Shown here piece after piece: positions 24,367 to 36,904 of a stretch of DNA of 64,000 bases (position 1 is the first letter of the stretch; every line of letters starts with the position of its first letter). Under the pieces are notes generated by a model. That model was not told where the DNA came from and ran no database searches. It saw nothing but the letters and a program-made list of their open reading frames with translations. Both the position numbers and the translations under genes were made by a program. Location of the stretch: positions 10,607,001 to 10,671,000 of the forward strand of contig OY997596.1 of NCBI GenBank assembly GCA_963921825.1, given 5' to 3'. This DNA is from Erodium maritimum. Taxonomy: Eukaryota > Streptophyta > Magnoliopsida > Geraniales > Geraniaceae.

Positions 24367-27300
24367 TCAGCTGCTCTTGAATTCACCAAATCTATGCTTT
24401 TCTTCATGTAGCTGCTTCAACACATTATCCATCTCAGGAAATGCAGACACAAGCAGCAGCTCCAGGAGGTCAAACACCAATTGCTTTAAACACACCGATG
24501 ACTGCAAAATAGAACAACACATTGCAACTCCATCGAACTCTATGATTCAATTCACAAAATGAAGAATTCTTTCATTCTCGAAATGAATATTTACCTGAAT
24601 AAAGAAATAGAGATCCTTAGCACATTGTTCGTACTCCCTCCTACCTACAAGGCTTACAATACCTGCTGGAGCATTTTCTGCAAAAGGACAACAGAGGTCA
24701 TTGCCAATGTCAAATTGTCAATCATGGAGTTATTCAATAAAAGACGTTACCTATCATCAGCTCGTACACAAACTTTGCACGGCGATCTGCTTCCAGTTTT
24801 TGCTCTTCATCAACTGCCCTAGGAGAAGAAATTTCCGGTTTATGGTTCGAAGGAGAACTCGGTGATGGGGATGGTGGTGGCCGTTGTCTCTTTGGGTGTT
24901 TAGTTACAAAGATCCCATCCGGCCAAAGTATCTAGTTGGCAGGTTGATCATGTCAGCAATACTCCCAACAAAGCTAGGCTAAAACAAGGAAATAAAAAAA
25001 GAAACTTGTAGGAAATTAAGTGACCAGGCATTCACAACCTAAACCTAGATGTATGTGATTATGAAAGGCAAAGCATGACATTATTTGGACATGACAGAAG
25101 GAATGTTAAGTTTTTCTCTTAAAACGCTAAGGTATATAGATGGTAATATATTTTACCTGCTCAAGTCGCTGAATTCCTGAAGCAAGAACTGGTCCTTTCC
25201 GTAAAAGCTGGATTTTCTCAATCAACCAATCATCAACAGCATCACCCATTCCTAGATGTAATATCTGTTTGGCCACCCAAAATGCCTTCCGCCTGTAATG
25301 CCTATATGCTTAGCTTCTCCAGTAATTAAGATGACTATTAATCAGAATGGCAATTTTTTGAACAGCGGGGATGTTAGATACAAGATTATATCATCTTTGC
25401 CGTGCCACATACATCCATATCCATTACCTGATCCATCCACCATCATGAAGCTGGAAAATCACATCCACCAGATCCAATATGGGTACTGTTAAATTTGGTG
25501 GCACCCACTGAATGAACAAAAAAGTGGATCAAAGCTCTATTAGAATCTTGAAGCAACACAACAAATTCCAGTTATTTATGTCTCAGAACGCTTTGAGACA
25601 TTCAAGAATGAAAATTGAAACAGAATAAATGGGTTCAAGTCAATGATTACCTCTGTAGGAAGATTTTGGTCTGTTGTAGAATCAAGAGGCAACTCAGAAG
25701 TCTCTGGCAAAGCATCATGCTCTTGTTGTTTAGCAGTTCTCACTCTATGCCTGAGAGATGACACATTACTCTGCACCATAGCTTCTGGATCTGCATATTC
25801 TTTACGAGGTTTACTTACTGACAAATTAGAGATGTCTTTCCCATCTAATCTTAATCCATCACCCTTGTTTTCAGCACCTAAATACTGCCTCCTGGGGGAT
25901 TGTGAGTTGATTACTGATCCCACATTATTTGTGACCTTGTATGCTTCTGAAGACTTATCATCCAGGTCAACTAGAGTTCTCAAACCATACGGAAAACCAG
26001 AAGTTAGTCAAGACACAAAAAGAAAATATCCTAAAGTCAACATTCCACTTCAAAGAAGATTCACCTGACAATGTCTCAAGGATAGAGAAGGAATTGGAGA
26101 ACAAGTATGTCTGCATTACAAAACATCAAACAGTAAGTATCCTATACAGAATAAAAGAGAAGTGTCAGTGCCTCACCCACGTGGAAAACAACAATAATAA
26201 ACAATTGTACAATATCAACCTGAGAATCAACACAAAGAAAATCCCAAACTTCGATAGATCCTGAAATTGTGGGAAGCTGGAGAAGCTTCTGCAGAACAAC
26301 ACACAAAATAGTTATTACAGAATTTGTATGGAACTATGGATAGGTAAAACACAACCTACCAGAAAGAGAAAAGCCTGCCTTTTTGTATCCTATATCCAGT
26401 GGTTTGGTCAAATGATACACTCAAAATGCTTCAATAAATTATAGCTAATGTTTCACTAATTTGTTTCAAGCAATGGTATATAAATTTAGAGTTTATTACT
26501 AGAATGGTACAAACAAAAAGTGAACACTAACATAACACAGTTATAGTAGAATGAAATAAGTGTAAAAGAACATTATACTAATGTTGCATTCAGTCAACTT
26601 AGAAATTTCCTATCCAATTCCAGCAGTCGAACTGTATCAGTCAAGAAAGCATCAAATGAAAGATTGAAGTCTAACCTTTAAATATTTGTCAAGCAGTTTG
26701 CATCGTTCTCGAATGATGGGTACATCTAAGCCTGTTGACAAGAAATGCTTTGGTGGCAAATGAAGATTATACTCGGGGTATTCTTTAAGACGTCGATGTA
26801 GCTCCTCAAAATGCCGAAACCTACAAGAGAGAAACATTAGCATTCAGTTATAGATGCAGCCATTGATTAAAAAAAATGTACTATTAACACGTCAGAAAAG
26901 CCTCCGCACCTTCTTTTGATTGACCAACTATGATTATTTACATCTGTAACAGATATTGAATAAACAGCAAATGTTCTGGAGTCACTCTTCACAATATTTG
27001 CACCCAATACCTGCGTCAAATTAGCTTACATCATTTACATATATCAACTTATGAAACTTAAGTTGCAGAAATGAAGAGAGAAATATTGTCACTACCTCAC
27101 ATTTCAACTTATAAAATGAATCCACTGACAATGAGCTTTTTACGGAAGTAACAGTCAAATTACGAGTTTCTGAAACAGAGAATGAGGCTGCAGATGAAGA
27201 AGCCGCTGCTCCACTGTGAACTCTGCCAAAGTTTTCTGTCTCAGATTCATCACTGGATTCCTCAGCTTTTGCATATCCTGCAGGAGAATTAAGTATATCC

Positions 27301-30300
27301 AACCCATCTCCTGACAAGAAGCTTGTCCTCTCAATTTCTTGCCAATTTGAAAGCTTTGATTTAGACTTCTTATCAGGCTGGGTTCTAGTCACACTTCGAT
27401 GGTTTATGCGCTTTTTACCAGTTTTCCTTCCATTATGGTCTTCAAAGTTTTCAAGTGGATGGTGAATGTGAGCAACTGCCTGATTTCTATTATTTTTTCC
27501 ATCCCAAACTTTAGTTCCAGGAGAACCAAGACCAGTTACATTGGAATTTTCGTCGTCCTCAGAAGTATGAGAACTACTGCTTGCTTCCTCAAAAGCCCTA
27601 AGGTTATGTTCGTCATTATCCGAATATGAAGCGACTGAAGAGGAATTAGATATCTGTTTACCATTCAGGGTGAGCAAAGTTTCCACAGTGGGAAGGTTCT
27701 TCCAACTGTCTCTCCCCCTGGGTTTAGATGTTGAATTTATTGGACCAGTCAAAACTGCCTTTCCAATAGAAGACTTTTGGGGAACTTGCTCGATTAACTT
27801 GTCTTCCTTCTTTTTGTAGTTTTTGCCTTTTGCCCACATGTTTTCAAAATTTTCTGGAGCAAGGGCTTGAGTCTTCCTGAGAGACATCAGGTCTAACATG
27901 TCACCCCATTCTCCTCCTGATTGGTGCCGTATGATACCTTTTCCATCACTAACGTGAGAGTTCATTGGCAATGAGCCAAATGAACGGGTAGATCGGGCAT
28001 CAACTGACAGTAATGGATCCTTCGAGGTGTTCACATCATCTGAAACAAGTTTATTCGTAGCAGATTTGGATTGAACAGCTTTGAGTTGCACAAGTTCGAC
28101 ACCATTGACAGAAGGATCTTGAGAGTTGGAAAAATAGTCAGATGATAAACTTGAAGATCCGTTTAGCTTTGACAAAGATGCCTCTTCTGCAACAGTAGTC
28201 ACTTTACCAGACTTGGTCCTAGATATAACTAAGGCCTCAATCCTCTCATTAATGAACCTGTAAAAAAAGTCCAAGAAACTGAGAACAGCAGCGGATGACA
28301 ATGGAAATATAAAACAAGGCAGGAGTGTTGCACCTTGGACTAGCTAAGTTCAAGACTGGTCGCATTACTGCACAAGCAAGAAGCTCCCTCACAACAAAAC
28401 GGAAAAAAGAACACTGCAAATCTTCAGGCTTGAAAGTGAATGAAATAAGACCATCCATCAGATGCTGCAAAACCTGCAAATGCATGAAGCAGAAAGTAAT
28501 GTAAGGACAAGTAGGAAGGCAGGGATTTTTTTTACAAAAAGCTTCATCCTTCCGGGTATGAACTATAGAATAACTGAGTGAGCATTTCAAGTAGACCCCC
28601 TAGCAAGAAAAATTAAACAACCTTGTGCTCTGCTTCAGCTGAAAATAAAGCAGGGTGCAATTTATTTTCTGCGGCCAGGATACGTCGTAATTCCATATCT
28701 AGGTATTCAATCGTCAGTGATCCTGACTGTTGTTTTTGCATCTTTGCTTGACTTGCACGAAAAAGCTCCAAGTGGGTGCAAATGAGATGTATAAGATCCC
28801 TAATCATCCGAGTAAATTTAGTGCGCAAATTACTAAAGGCTTCTCAATAAACCAAGTCAAAAATGAAGGGAAACTGAAGGAATTAAACCTTGTGAGAAGA
28901 CTTATAAGATTTATGTTCTTCATACGACCAGAAATTTCTCCAAGGACACCATTTATGATCTGCACTAGTTCCGCTGGGCCTTCTTTATCAGGTGTTAAGC
29001 GAGAGTACCATAGATTTGTCACCCACTCAGATACCAGACGCTTGGTAAAGTGATCTATTGCATCCTCAACAACAGGCGAGTTCACTTTCCTTCTCCAATC
29101 AGACGTTTCAACAGCTTTAGGATATTCAAGAGGTTTACTATGAGACAATGTGTTTGTGGAGGATGGTTTACTGTTATATATTGCAGCTTTCTTTCGCATT
29201 TCAAAATCTAGTGACAAATAACGGATGATAACAATTAAGGAGGCAGCAGCTGGAAGATTGACCCATACTGAAGAGCTTGTCACTGAAATAATAACAAAAA
29301 AGAGAGAGGAGATTTACATCCAAAGACAATGATATAACAATATGAGGTCAATAAAAAGTTAAACATGGTGGTGGTGAAGAAAACCATGTAATATTACACC
29401 CCTGATTAGTTTGTTTCACCATCTAAGAACTCCCAAACTCAGAGTTAAGCAAGTGAATCTACTTATTCTATGTCTGATAAGTTTCAAGCATAATCATATT
29501 GGTTCTTCCATTTAGTGCACTACACCACATATTCCCTGCAATATTAACATTTTGTGTTATCTGACTCTTTTGGGTGAATTAAAGTAGACATAACGGTTTG
29601 TCGGATAATACACATGAAGACAAGGACAACCTCCAATAGAGGAACAGTCAGTAGCATGAAGTACAACAGAAGATGACAATGTAGTTCTTTTAATTGCGTC
29701 AATAAAATAGAGGAACAGTCATCACTTCATAAGTAATACTGTACTAGAACTTCAGAAATAGTGAGGCAAGCATATAGATTCCAGACCTCCGAATCCAAGG
29801 AAGATGCTAATATAGTGATACTTACAGCAGAACCCAATAAAACTAAAATTCCCATCATCTCACTTTAAAAGTCTGCTATGCTAAAGCTGGATGTCCCAGT
29901 CTAAGTGTACTCTTTTTTATCGGATAAGTAAATTGTTTTTGAGTCACCATTACCACTAATGTCCTTCAGATGAATTAGCTATAAATAACCACTTGGGTTT
30001 GTAAGAAGCCAGGCACTAATAAGATTATCCTTCCTGTTTGCAAACATAAAAAGTCAAATAAGACAACTACTTAAGAAGGAGTGAGGTGATTTAGATTTCC
30101 CAAGGTGATTAGGTAAGAGGGTGGAATGATCTTGAAAGGGCAATGTCACTAACTGCATTCATTCAGCAAAAATTACAACTTTGTGCTTCTAGAACCACAG
30201 TGACTAGACCTTGATGAACATCATAATAGAAGACATGATAGAACAAATTCTCTATCCCACCTATAACTTCTATTCAATATGTATCTAAACTCCAAACTAG

Positions 30301-30666
30301 ATTGCTGCACTTGGATAGATTATGAAAGTTGAACTAATGAACTACATAACGAACTGAAATAAGTAACCACTCCAACAAATAATTGAGATTTACTGCAATC
30401 AAGTCAAATTCAAATCTATATTAGTACATTTGAAACCAAACTAATCCACATTTTTGTTTGGCTTACACCAAAATGAATGATTATTGTCAAAGAGGCATAC
30501 CAATTAGAAGCAAATCAAGCAAACAAATCCAATCAATCAGGAAACGATAGTACTTACAAGACATGAGATAAGACAGCCCCACAACGCATATGGCAAGAAA
30601 AACGATCCTCTTCTTGCCTTCCTCGACCAGGTCGCGCATCACCGCCTGCCGCCTCTGCGAGCTCAT
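24367..30666 (-). CDS. PXA-PX-Nexin_C sorting nexin-like protein
   Basis: Modelled from splice signals as 15 exons: 30666-30558, 29282-28889, 28799-28622, 28473-28334, 28257-27096, 27010-26910, 26820-26676, 26288-26220, 26110-26065, 25970-25651, 25507-25428, 25292-25157, 24931-24751, 24677-24595, 24501-24367. Phases agree and give 1092 aa. Two N-terminal hydrophobic segments (about 21-36 and 43-57) precede a PXA domain (about 105-285), a long Ser-rich linker in exon 5, a PX domain (about 655-780, with R-R-F-x-x-F for PI3P binding) and a Nexin_C domain (about 889-1035). This architecture matches the plant family of Arabidopsis AT1G15240 and AT2G15900, expected on endomembranes in phosphoinositide-dependent trafficking. 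The exon 10 acceptor is the least certain, since an upstream AG would put a stop in frame. No breaks seen. Confidence 0.93.
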
Positions 30667-31819
30667 TTTACACCACCACCACCACCACTACCACTGCCTC
30701 AAAGCCAATCAATCTTCCCCTGAACCACAAACTCGTCGACGCCAATCAAAACAACCTCCAGGTCCAATCCCACAATCGATCTTCGCCCAAATTTGAGCAG
30801 AAAACACTGAATTTAGCGTCCCGATCGGATAATGCGAAGCAGTATTAGGGCTATGAAATGGAAGAGAATATTGGTGTTTGGAAAAGGGTGGGCAGTAGAA
30901 TCGAACTCGGGTGCGAGAGAGGAAGGGGAAGATAATACGAAACGCACCGAATCACTCGACTGACTTCAACGCGAGACCGTTAGGTTTCGCCAAAGCTTGC
31001 GTGTGATTCTCTCGCCGCTTTTGAGTGTGTAATTGGAATTTGCTCTAACCTCCACGTCATTATTTTTTTTCTTTTAATTTTTATAAAAATCTCTCTATAT
31101 AGCTTTGCTCCAAATTTGAGTTCTATTTAGAACTAAAAGAGCAACTCAAATAAAATACTAAAAGTATTCAACTTACTTTATGTTAGCAAAAAATTGAATA
31201 GGAGTTCTTTTTGAAGGGAGGTATCTCATCCTTACGGTGGGTTAAAAACCCATTAAAATTGATCAACGTCCGAGAATCTGAAGCTGTAACTTCCGACGAA
31301 ATCATCGACGACGAAAGTGTCAAAATGGACGCATAATAGTTTTCGGTTTTTCAAAATCCAGAGCTGAAAAAACCACTCAACTAGTACTGTGTAGGACGTT
31401 ACATGTGGCACCATGGGAGTCAAAGATCTTATCAAGATGAACGGCTCAGAACAATGCTTAGTCATTTGATTTAGGTTATTGTATTTAGAAAAAAAAGTTT
31501 CTATAAAGTCTAATATTGTATTTTAGATTAGTTCACGCCTATTTATTTTAAAATTTAGGTTAGTTTTAAAAAATTTAAGTACATAATTATAATATTTTGT
31601 TTAAACTTGTATGAATTTATAAACGATGCACAATTTTACGTTAATTGATTGAATTAGTGAAACTGAAATTCAGTTTCGATACTTAATTTTTGTATTGGAT
31701 TTAACTTTTGTTCGTATGCATGTTTTCGAAAAATGGAGAAAAGTGAACTATAATATTTTTTTTTGTAATTTTATTATAAGCGTCTCTTTCCGTTCCTTGT
31801 AGTTCTAGCCAATGACATA
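30667..31819. other. Upstream region of the sorting-nexin gene, then unassigned DNA
   Basis: From 30667 to about 31020 the sequence is GC-richer and holds the likely 5' UTR and promoter of the minus-strand gene. From about 31050 to 31819 it is AT-rich with no gene I can support. A 70-codon minus frame at 31465-31253 has no recognisable domain. Confidence 0.4.
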
Positions 31820-31829
31820 ATAAACTATG

Positions 31830-33180
31830 GAGGAGAAATCTATTGAGAACCACTCTTAACATAGGAACTGTGGAAACCAATCCTAGCCACACTCACATAT
31901 GATCCAACACTCATCAAAATGCCACATCATCGCCCCAATTTAAGCCAAAATACACACCTACTTTCATCTTTCTCACACAAGTAAGGGCATAATTGTAATA
32001 GCATGGTGTCATGTGGACAATTGTCCATTTTTTTTCACCAATTCACTAATTTAATATTTCCCGATTCGTTTGAACTCCGATTAACTCCAAACTTGCGCCA
32101 ATATTTTTCTTTTTTCAAGGGCTTTAAATCAAGACCAGTCATGAATATATTTTGAAGCACGAAAATAAAAATTTATATCAAGGTGATAAATATAATGTTG
32201 AGCGTTGATAAATCTTCACTAATACATGTTTTATATCGGAGTACCAAACTAGTGCTAAATGTTGATAAAAAAAAACATGTAATGAGGTGATAAGAAACAA
32301 ATAATGAGGTGATAAAAATCATTTTCAGTTTTGATAATAAGTGTGATACACTAGAGTTTACGTTGATAAAAAAACTTGTGATGAGGTGATAAAAAACACG
32401 TAATTCAATGATAAATCTAGTGTTTAGTGTTGATAAAACTGGTGTTCATAAAAAGCACGTGATGAGATGATAAAACTCATGATCAGTTTTGGAGAATGGG
32501 GTGATAAAATCAGTGTAAAGTGTTGATAAAAACAGGGTAAAGTGTTGATAAAAATTACCCATATATAATTCTTTTAAAAACTAGCCCCGAAATAATTTTT
32601 TTTCGTGCTTCAAAAAAACATGTGATGGGGGTGATAAAACACACGTAATTTGAATGATAAACCTAGTGTTTAGTGTTGATAAAACTAGTGTTCATAAAAA
32701 GCACGCGATGAGGTGATAAAATCATGACTAGTTTTGGAAAATGAGGTGATAAAGCCAGTGTAAGTGTTGATAAAACCAGTATAAAAGTGTTGATAAATGC
32801 AGAGCAAAGTGTTGATAAAAATTACCCAGATTTTTTTATAAAAAAAAAATATATCCCGAAATAATTTTTTTTTCGTGCTTCAAAATATATTCATGACTGA
32901 TCTTGATTGAAAGCCCTTAAAAAAACAAAACTAATGGCGCAAGTTTGAAGCCAATCGGAGTTCAAACGAAGCGGGAAAAATTATATTAGTGAATCGGTTA
33001 AAAAAAATAATATGATAGTTTTACTAAAAAGCCTTTACCACTTACTAAAAAGTGCTGTTTTTTTGCAGTCAACAAGTCAACTACTCCATTGCATCTCATC
33101 CATTCATTCCTAAAATGGATGACTTAGATTGGTTCTCGCGGTTCCTACGTTAAAACATGGTTCTCACCAGATTTCTCCTC
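31830..33180. mobile_element. Mutator-like (MULE) foldback element, non-autonomous
   Basis: Ends are GAGGAGAAATCT and its inverse AGATTTCTCCTC, flanked by ATAAACTATG at 31820-31829 and 33181-33190. A 9-11 bp duplication with G-starting ends fits Mutator-like elements. The inverted arms are about 320 bp: the outer 60 bp match, about 150 bp do not, then about 150 bp match again (for example the CGTGCTTCAAAATATATTCA block). The centre (about 32160-32880) is made of GTTGATAAAA/GTGATAAAA words. No transposase, so it would need a MULE transposase in trans. Confidence 0.85.
32340..32880. repeat. Two tandem units of about 267 bp built of GATAAAA words
   Basis: Unit 1 (about 32345-32612) and unit 2 (about 32613-32880) both contain ordered blocks: TGATGAGGTGATAAAA, AGTGTTTAGTGTTGATAAAA, GTTCATAAAAAGCACG, AGTTTTGGA and AGTGTTGATAAAAATTACCC, each ending in CGAAATAATTTTTTTTCG. 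About two dozen copies of the decamer-like (G)TTGATAAAA or GTGATAAAA word occur in the centre of the MULE. Confidence 0.75.
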
Positions 33181-33190
33181 ATAAACTATG

Positions 33191-33731
33191 TAACCAATCT
33201 CAAGTATATGTAATTTTTTCGATCTAAAATAGAATGGATAGGTCAGTTGGACTATAGTTCGGGCCTAATTTTGGGGGCCATATGTGAGGCCCCACATAAT
33301 TGTGATCGGTTGGTTTAAACCGATTACTGATCGACCAGTCAATTGATGGATTTGCATAGATTTTTTGGTGTCGGTCTGAATTTTTGAGAAATCTATACTA
33401 TCAGATTGGTGGTGAGAAAATAGAGTAATGGCCGGTTAACCAACCGAGAGCCACCCATACTCATCATCATTGTCAATATGACCATTGTCTTAAATCATAA
33501 CTATAAAATTTGATAGACACTTATTAAATGTCTTACAGTTTAATATATGGATCATATATTAGGCTCGATGGTTTCGTACAGGTTATGTTGTGAGGAGATG
33601 ACATCTTGAATACTTAAAATTAATATTGTACATGATGTAACATGATACAAAGTAGCATTTAAAAACAAAAAAGTTAATTACGTAGTTAAATCTGAAAATG
33701 TTGTAAGTAATTTCAAGATGTTTTTTTTGTG
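33191..33731. other. Unassigned AT-rich intergenic DNA
   Basis: No coding frame, repeat end or RNA gene that I can support. A short stretch near 33300-33440 contains CGGTT/AACCG words (gtttaaaccgatt, ggttaaccaaccg) but no clear repeat unit. Confidence 0.4.
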
Positions 33732-33742
33732 ATAAAAATATT

Positions 33743-34807
33743 AACTTTTTTTGAAAGGGTGAAAAGAAGGATTACATTACTAATGCATGAGAACCGATAC
33801 AAGTGGTGGATTAAAAGTCATGAGAACAGAATAAGTCCAGGTCTCCCGTAGTACACCCATCGCTATGAACCTGTAGAAATAGTCTAGTTTACATCTTAGA
33901 CAGCGATAACTATCCCTACGATCAAACCGATCAAGAAAAATGAAATAACTGAAATTAAACATAATAAACCAAAGTCCAAAGCAGTATTGAAAACGACTAA
34001 TAGAATAAAAGCAGCAAAAGCAAACTGGATCTTGCGATGTTCTACTTGCTTTCCCGAGACTTCCCAGCACCGGCCGCTCGGGTCTTGGAGGATAGGTCGT
34101 CTCCCGACCTTCCCCCTTCTCCTGGTCCTCTCATTCTCCTCGACGAGACTGTTGTTGAGCCTTCGCCTTCTGGTCTTCTCCATCCTCCTTAATGAGGCAC
34201 TCCACCTCCAACCCTTGGATCTTTCAATTGCATATCATAACCCCACACAGGGCATTGATGTCATGCTTGTCGTCCCCTACAATTTTGCTCGCCAAGGATC
34301 TCCTCGTCATCCTCCCAATATGGGCTTGGGAGGCGAAGAATCAGAGGGGATCTGGGCGCATTGTGGGGTGCCGCTACTTGCTTCGCCGTGAAGGTAAGCA
34401 CGTCGTCTTCCTTCGCTCCTGAAATGGCTCGGGGACGATCTCGAGGCCTCGAAGTGAGGCTCCCCACCTCTACATGTGTCGGACGAAGGCACGGTCAGGT
34501 CGGGGCTTGAGAATCTCGCGGTGCTCGTGGCCGAATAAGATTGGTGGTGTTGTGCAGCACCTTTGGAGTCGCCGGTGCATCGGTGAAAAAGGAGGCCGGT
34601 TTCGATTTGAAGATCTCTATAGATGGGGACGATGGTAGGATTGGTTCCATCGGTGAGGAGGGTGGGTTAGATTCAGCGGTCATGGCACATTGATGTCTGA
34701 GGTCGATGAGGAGGAGGAGATGGTTGTGGTGGACGGCGGCGTTGAAAAAGTGAAGAAGAGTGATAGAGAGGTCTTTGAGAGAAACCTAAAATCTCTGAAA
34801 TTGTTGT
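33743..34807 (-). mobile_element. LINE-like retroposon without reverse transcriptase, 11-bp target duplication
   Basis: Flanked by ATAAAAATATT at 33732-33742 and 34808-34818. On the minus strand it starts with a pyrimidine-rich leader, has a short frame at 34683-34495 (MTAESNPPSSPMEP) and a second at 34183-33896 rich in Arg, then hydrophobic. It ends CCTTCTTTTCACCCTTTC then A7. The 3' block (GGGAAGTCTCGGGAAAG) resembles one in the retroposon at 38947-40315. 1065 bp; no RT or endonuclease. Probably a deleted LINE derivative moved in trans. Confidence 0.65.
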
Positions 34808-34818
34808 ATAAAAATATT

Positions 34819-35249
34819 GATTTATTTCGAGATGTTTATTTTTCGAATTCAAGTCGTTTTATTTTCGTTTATTGTCACATTATAGAATAAACCATGATTT
34901 AGAACAAAGGAAAAGTATAAGGTTTAGCAATGGCAAAGTGATGAGAGACCAAAATAGAAAAGAACAAACAGCTTCCACTATGTACTAAAAGAAATACGGA
35001 CTGTTTGAGTGAAAGCGTAATTAATTTGAAATAGACCAATCATTTCATTTGTACGAACTCGTGACTCGTGAGCAATGAGCATGAAGCATGCCCCTAAGTC
35101 GTAGAAACGATACCATTTCTGTAGTTAATGTCAGTAGTGTTACTTTTATTAACACGTAATAGTATTTTGTTTTCGGACATTTTGTGAGACATAAGTAAAC
35201 AACAAAAAAAACATCGGAAGAGGTGCGTACTTGTTGGTCGGGAAATGCA
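34819..35249. other. Unassigned intergenic DNA
   Basis: No gene or repeat end recognised between the retroposon at 33743-34807 and the Harbinger element at 35253. Confidence 0.35.
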
Positions 35250-35252
35250 TAA

Positions 35253-36162
35253 GAGCCCGCACAACGGGCCGGCCCTCGTCCCCTACCCGCGCGCGCGGTC
35301 CGCAGCCCTCGGGTCGTCCTACTATGGGCCGGATTTCATGCGGCCCGCGGCCCGGGCTTCGCCCCTCGCTCCTCGATCGCGGGCCAGGCTCGCGCCCCTC
35401 GCCCCTCGGCCCTGTCTGGCTCCCCTCCACTCGTGGCTTGCCACGTGGCGATGCGAAGGTATTTTTTTTCTTTTTTTAATATTTTTTTTTGTCAATTCTG
35501 GGATTTGAACCCCTAACCCCAAGGTTTAAAGCCTTGTGTTCTATCATTGAGCTAGATGAGTTTTTGTTGCTATGTTTTATTATAATTAATATGATATATT
35601 TTTTATTTTCGAGTTAAATGCATATTAAAATTTAAAATGAAATCTTCTTTTTAATAGATTATATATTATATAATTTAGTTTTGATGATATTTCAAATAAA
35701 ATAACATATTTATGTAATATATATTTGACCATATTATCATTTTTGTGTGTATTTATATCCGATCCGACTCAAAGATTTTTCGTTATAGCAACTACTATGA
35801 ATATTACATAGTTGACCATATTATTCCATACACATATTTCATTGATTTCTTTTCCATTATTAAAAAGTTCATTTTTATTCGTGTTAAATTTATTTATTAT
35901 TTTTTATTGTCATTAATTATTTTTTTCACATTTGTTTATATAATTTAAACGGTTTCTGATAAAGAATTAAATAAAACAGAAAAATATCAATTAATAACAA
36001 CTCAGCATCCAGTCAGCACAGGGCCTCAGCCCCAGGGGCTCAGCAGGGCCTCTCCATTGCAAAACACCCACTATTTTGCAGCCCCATGGCCTCACTTTTG
36101 TCCAGTCAACACAAGGGCCTCAGCCCAGGGCCTCACCCAGGGTCGTTCCGTTGTACATGCTC
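35253..36162. mobile_element. Harbinger-type element, non-autonomous, about 0.9 kb
   Basis: The left end is GAGCCCGCACAACGGG and the right end is the inverse of GAGCATGTACAACGG, flanked by TAA at 35250-35252 and 36163-36165. The end regions are strikingly GC-rich (35255-35450, and the GGGCCTCAG-rich 36000-36145), while the middle is almost pure A/T. No transposase. It contains a tRNA-like retrocopy (35461-35562). Similar in size and design to the element at 60575-61453. Confidence 0.7.
35461..35562 (-). pseudogene. tRNA-Lys-like retrocopy with poly(A) tail
   Basis: Read on the minus strand, CTAGCTCAATGATAGAAC (A-box region), CAAGGCTTTAAACCTTG (anticodon arm) and GGGGTTCAAATCCC (T arm/B box) follow the layout of plant tRNA-Lys. 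The loop would give anticodon UUA instead of UUU/CUU, the acceptor ends do not pair, and an A-rich stretch of about 30 bp follows the 3' side. It is therefore a retroposed tRNA copy or SINE head rather than a working tRNA gene. Confidence 0.6.
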
Positions 36163-36441
36163 TAAATAACGATTCAACGATCTCTTTCTAATTTGTTCCT
36201 GATCTCAGACTCAGGCTCACGACATACCTAGGGCAGCTTGACGGGTTGTTTAACCTAAACATCGGAAGCAAGATAATGTCACACTGATTTTTTTTCGTAT
36301 ATACATATTGAGCTTCTAAAGTATTTTTATTGTTTTTTAGCAATAGAAACCAATATTATTATTTAAAATGAAACGGAAAAAAAGAAGAAGGCCTAATTAT
36401 CTTTAGTGCTCTTCACGTATCGATAACACATTTTTAGTATC

Positions 36442-36614
36442 ATTTTTTTTATCAGAGAAAAATACAGGGAAATCCTATTTTAGCCTAATCTAACCCACCA
36501 CCCAACACACACACCTACTCCTAAGTAAGTGTACCCACCGGGATTCGAACATGTGACCTCAAGGAGAGGTGAGATGTGAAGAGGTATTCACCACTAGGCT
36601 AACCCATGTGGGAT
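36442..36614 (-). mobile_element. tRNA-derived SINE with 16-bp target duplication
   Basis: Flanked by identical ACACATTTTTAGTATC at 36426-36441 and 36615-36630. On the minus strand it starts ATCCCACATGGGTTAGCCTA, has an A-box-like GTTAGCCTAGTGGTGAA, a B box TGTTCGAATCCCGG, a short unrelated body and a 3' end CTCTGATAAAAAAAA. At 173 bp it has the layout of a complete plant SINE transcribed from an internal Pol III promoter and copied by LINE machinery. The perfect duplication suggests a fairly recent insertion. Confidence 0.9.
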
Positions 36615-36630
36615 ACACATTTTTAGTATC

Positions 36631-36890
36631 CCTTATGTATTGGAAACGCACTGAACAAAAATTTGGTCAAGTTTACGTCATTTTAATGATCTGTGACCAA
36701 TTCATAAGACATGTAATTCTTTTGTTACCAATACATAAAGGGTATTAAATTATATGTGACGAATTCATAAGGGGTACTAAATGCGTGTTACCAAAACGTG
36801 AAGACTTTTATTGAAAGTTATAATACTTTGTAGTACTAAATGTGTGTTACCAATTCAAAAAGGGTACAAAAGGTAGTTAACATAACAGAG
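36631..36890. repeat. Interspersed GTTACCAATNCATAAGGGTA words
   Basis: Several copies of a 25-35 bp word (GTTACCAATACATAAAGGGTA, GACGAATTCATAAGGGGTA, GTTACCAATTCAAAAAGGGTA, each followed by CTAAAT) lie in one orientation. At the left edge (36640), split by the SINE, a copy lies in the inverse orientation. This looks like a small foldback MITE; the same words recur at 61705-61790. Confidence 0.45.
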
Positions 36891-36904
36891 GAGTAGTCTC
36901 TCAT

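Noticed and set aside
25643-26068. 141-codon plus-strand protein
   Set aside because: It is antisense to exon 10 and neighbouring introns of the sorting-nexin gene.
33896-34183. Membrane protein with Arg-rich N-terminus (-)
   Set aside because: It falls in the 3' part of a retroposon; the hydrophobic run is T-rich tail sequence and overlaps another frame.
35491-35562. Functional tRNA gene
   Set aside because: Acceptor ends do not pair, the loop gives UUA, and a poly(A)-like tail follows.
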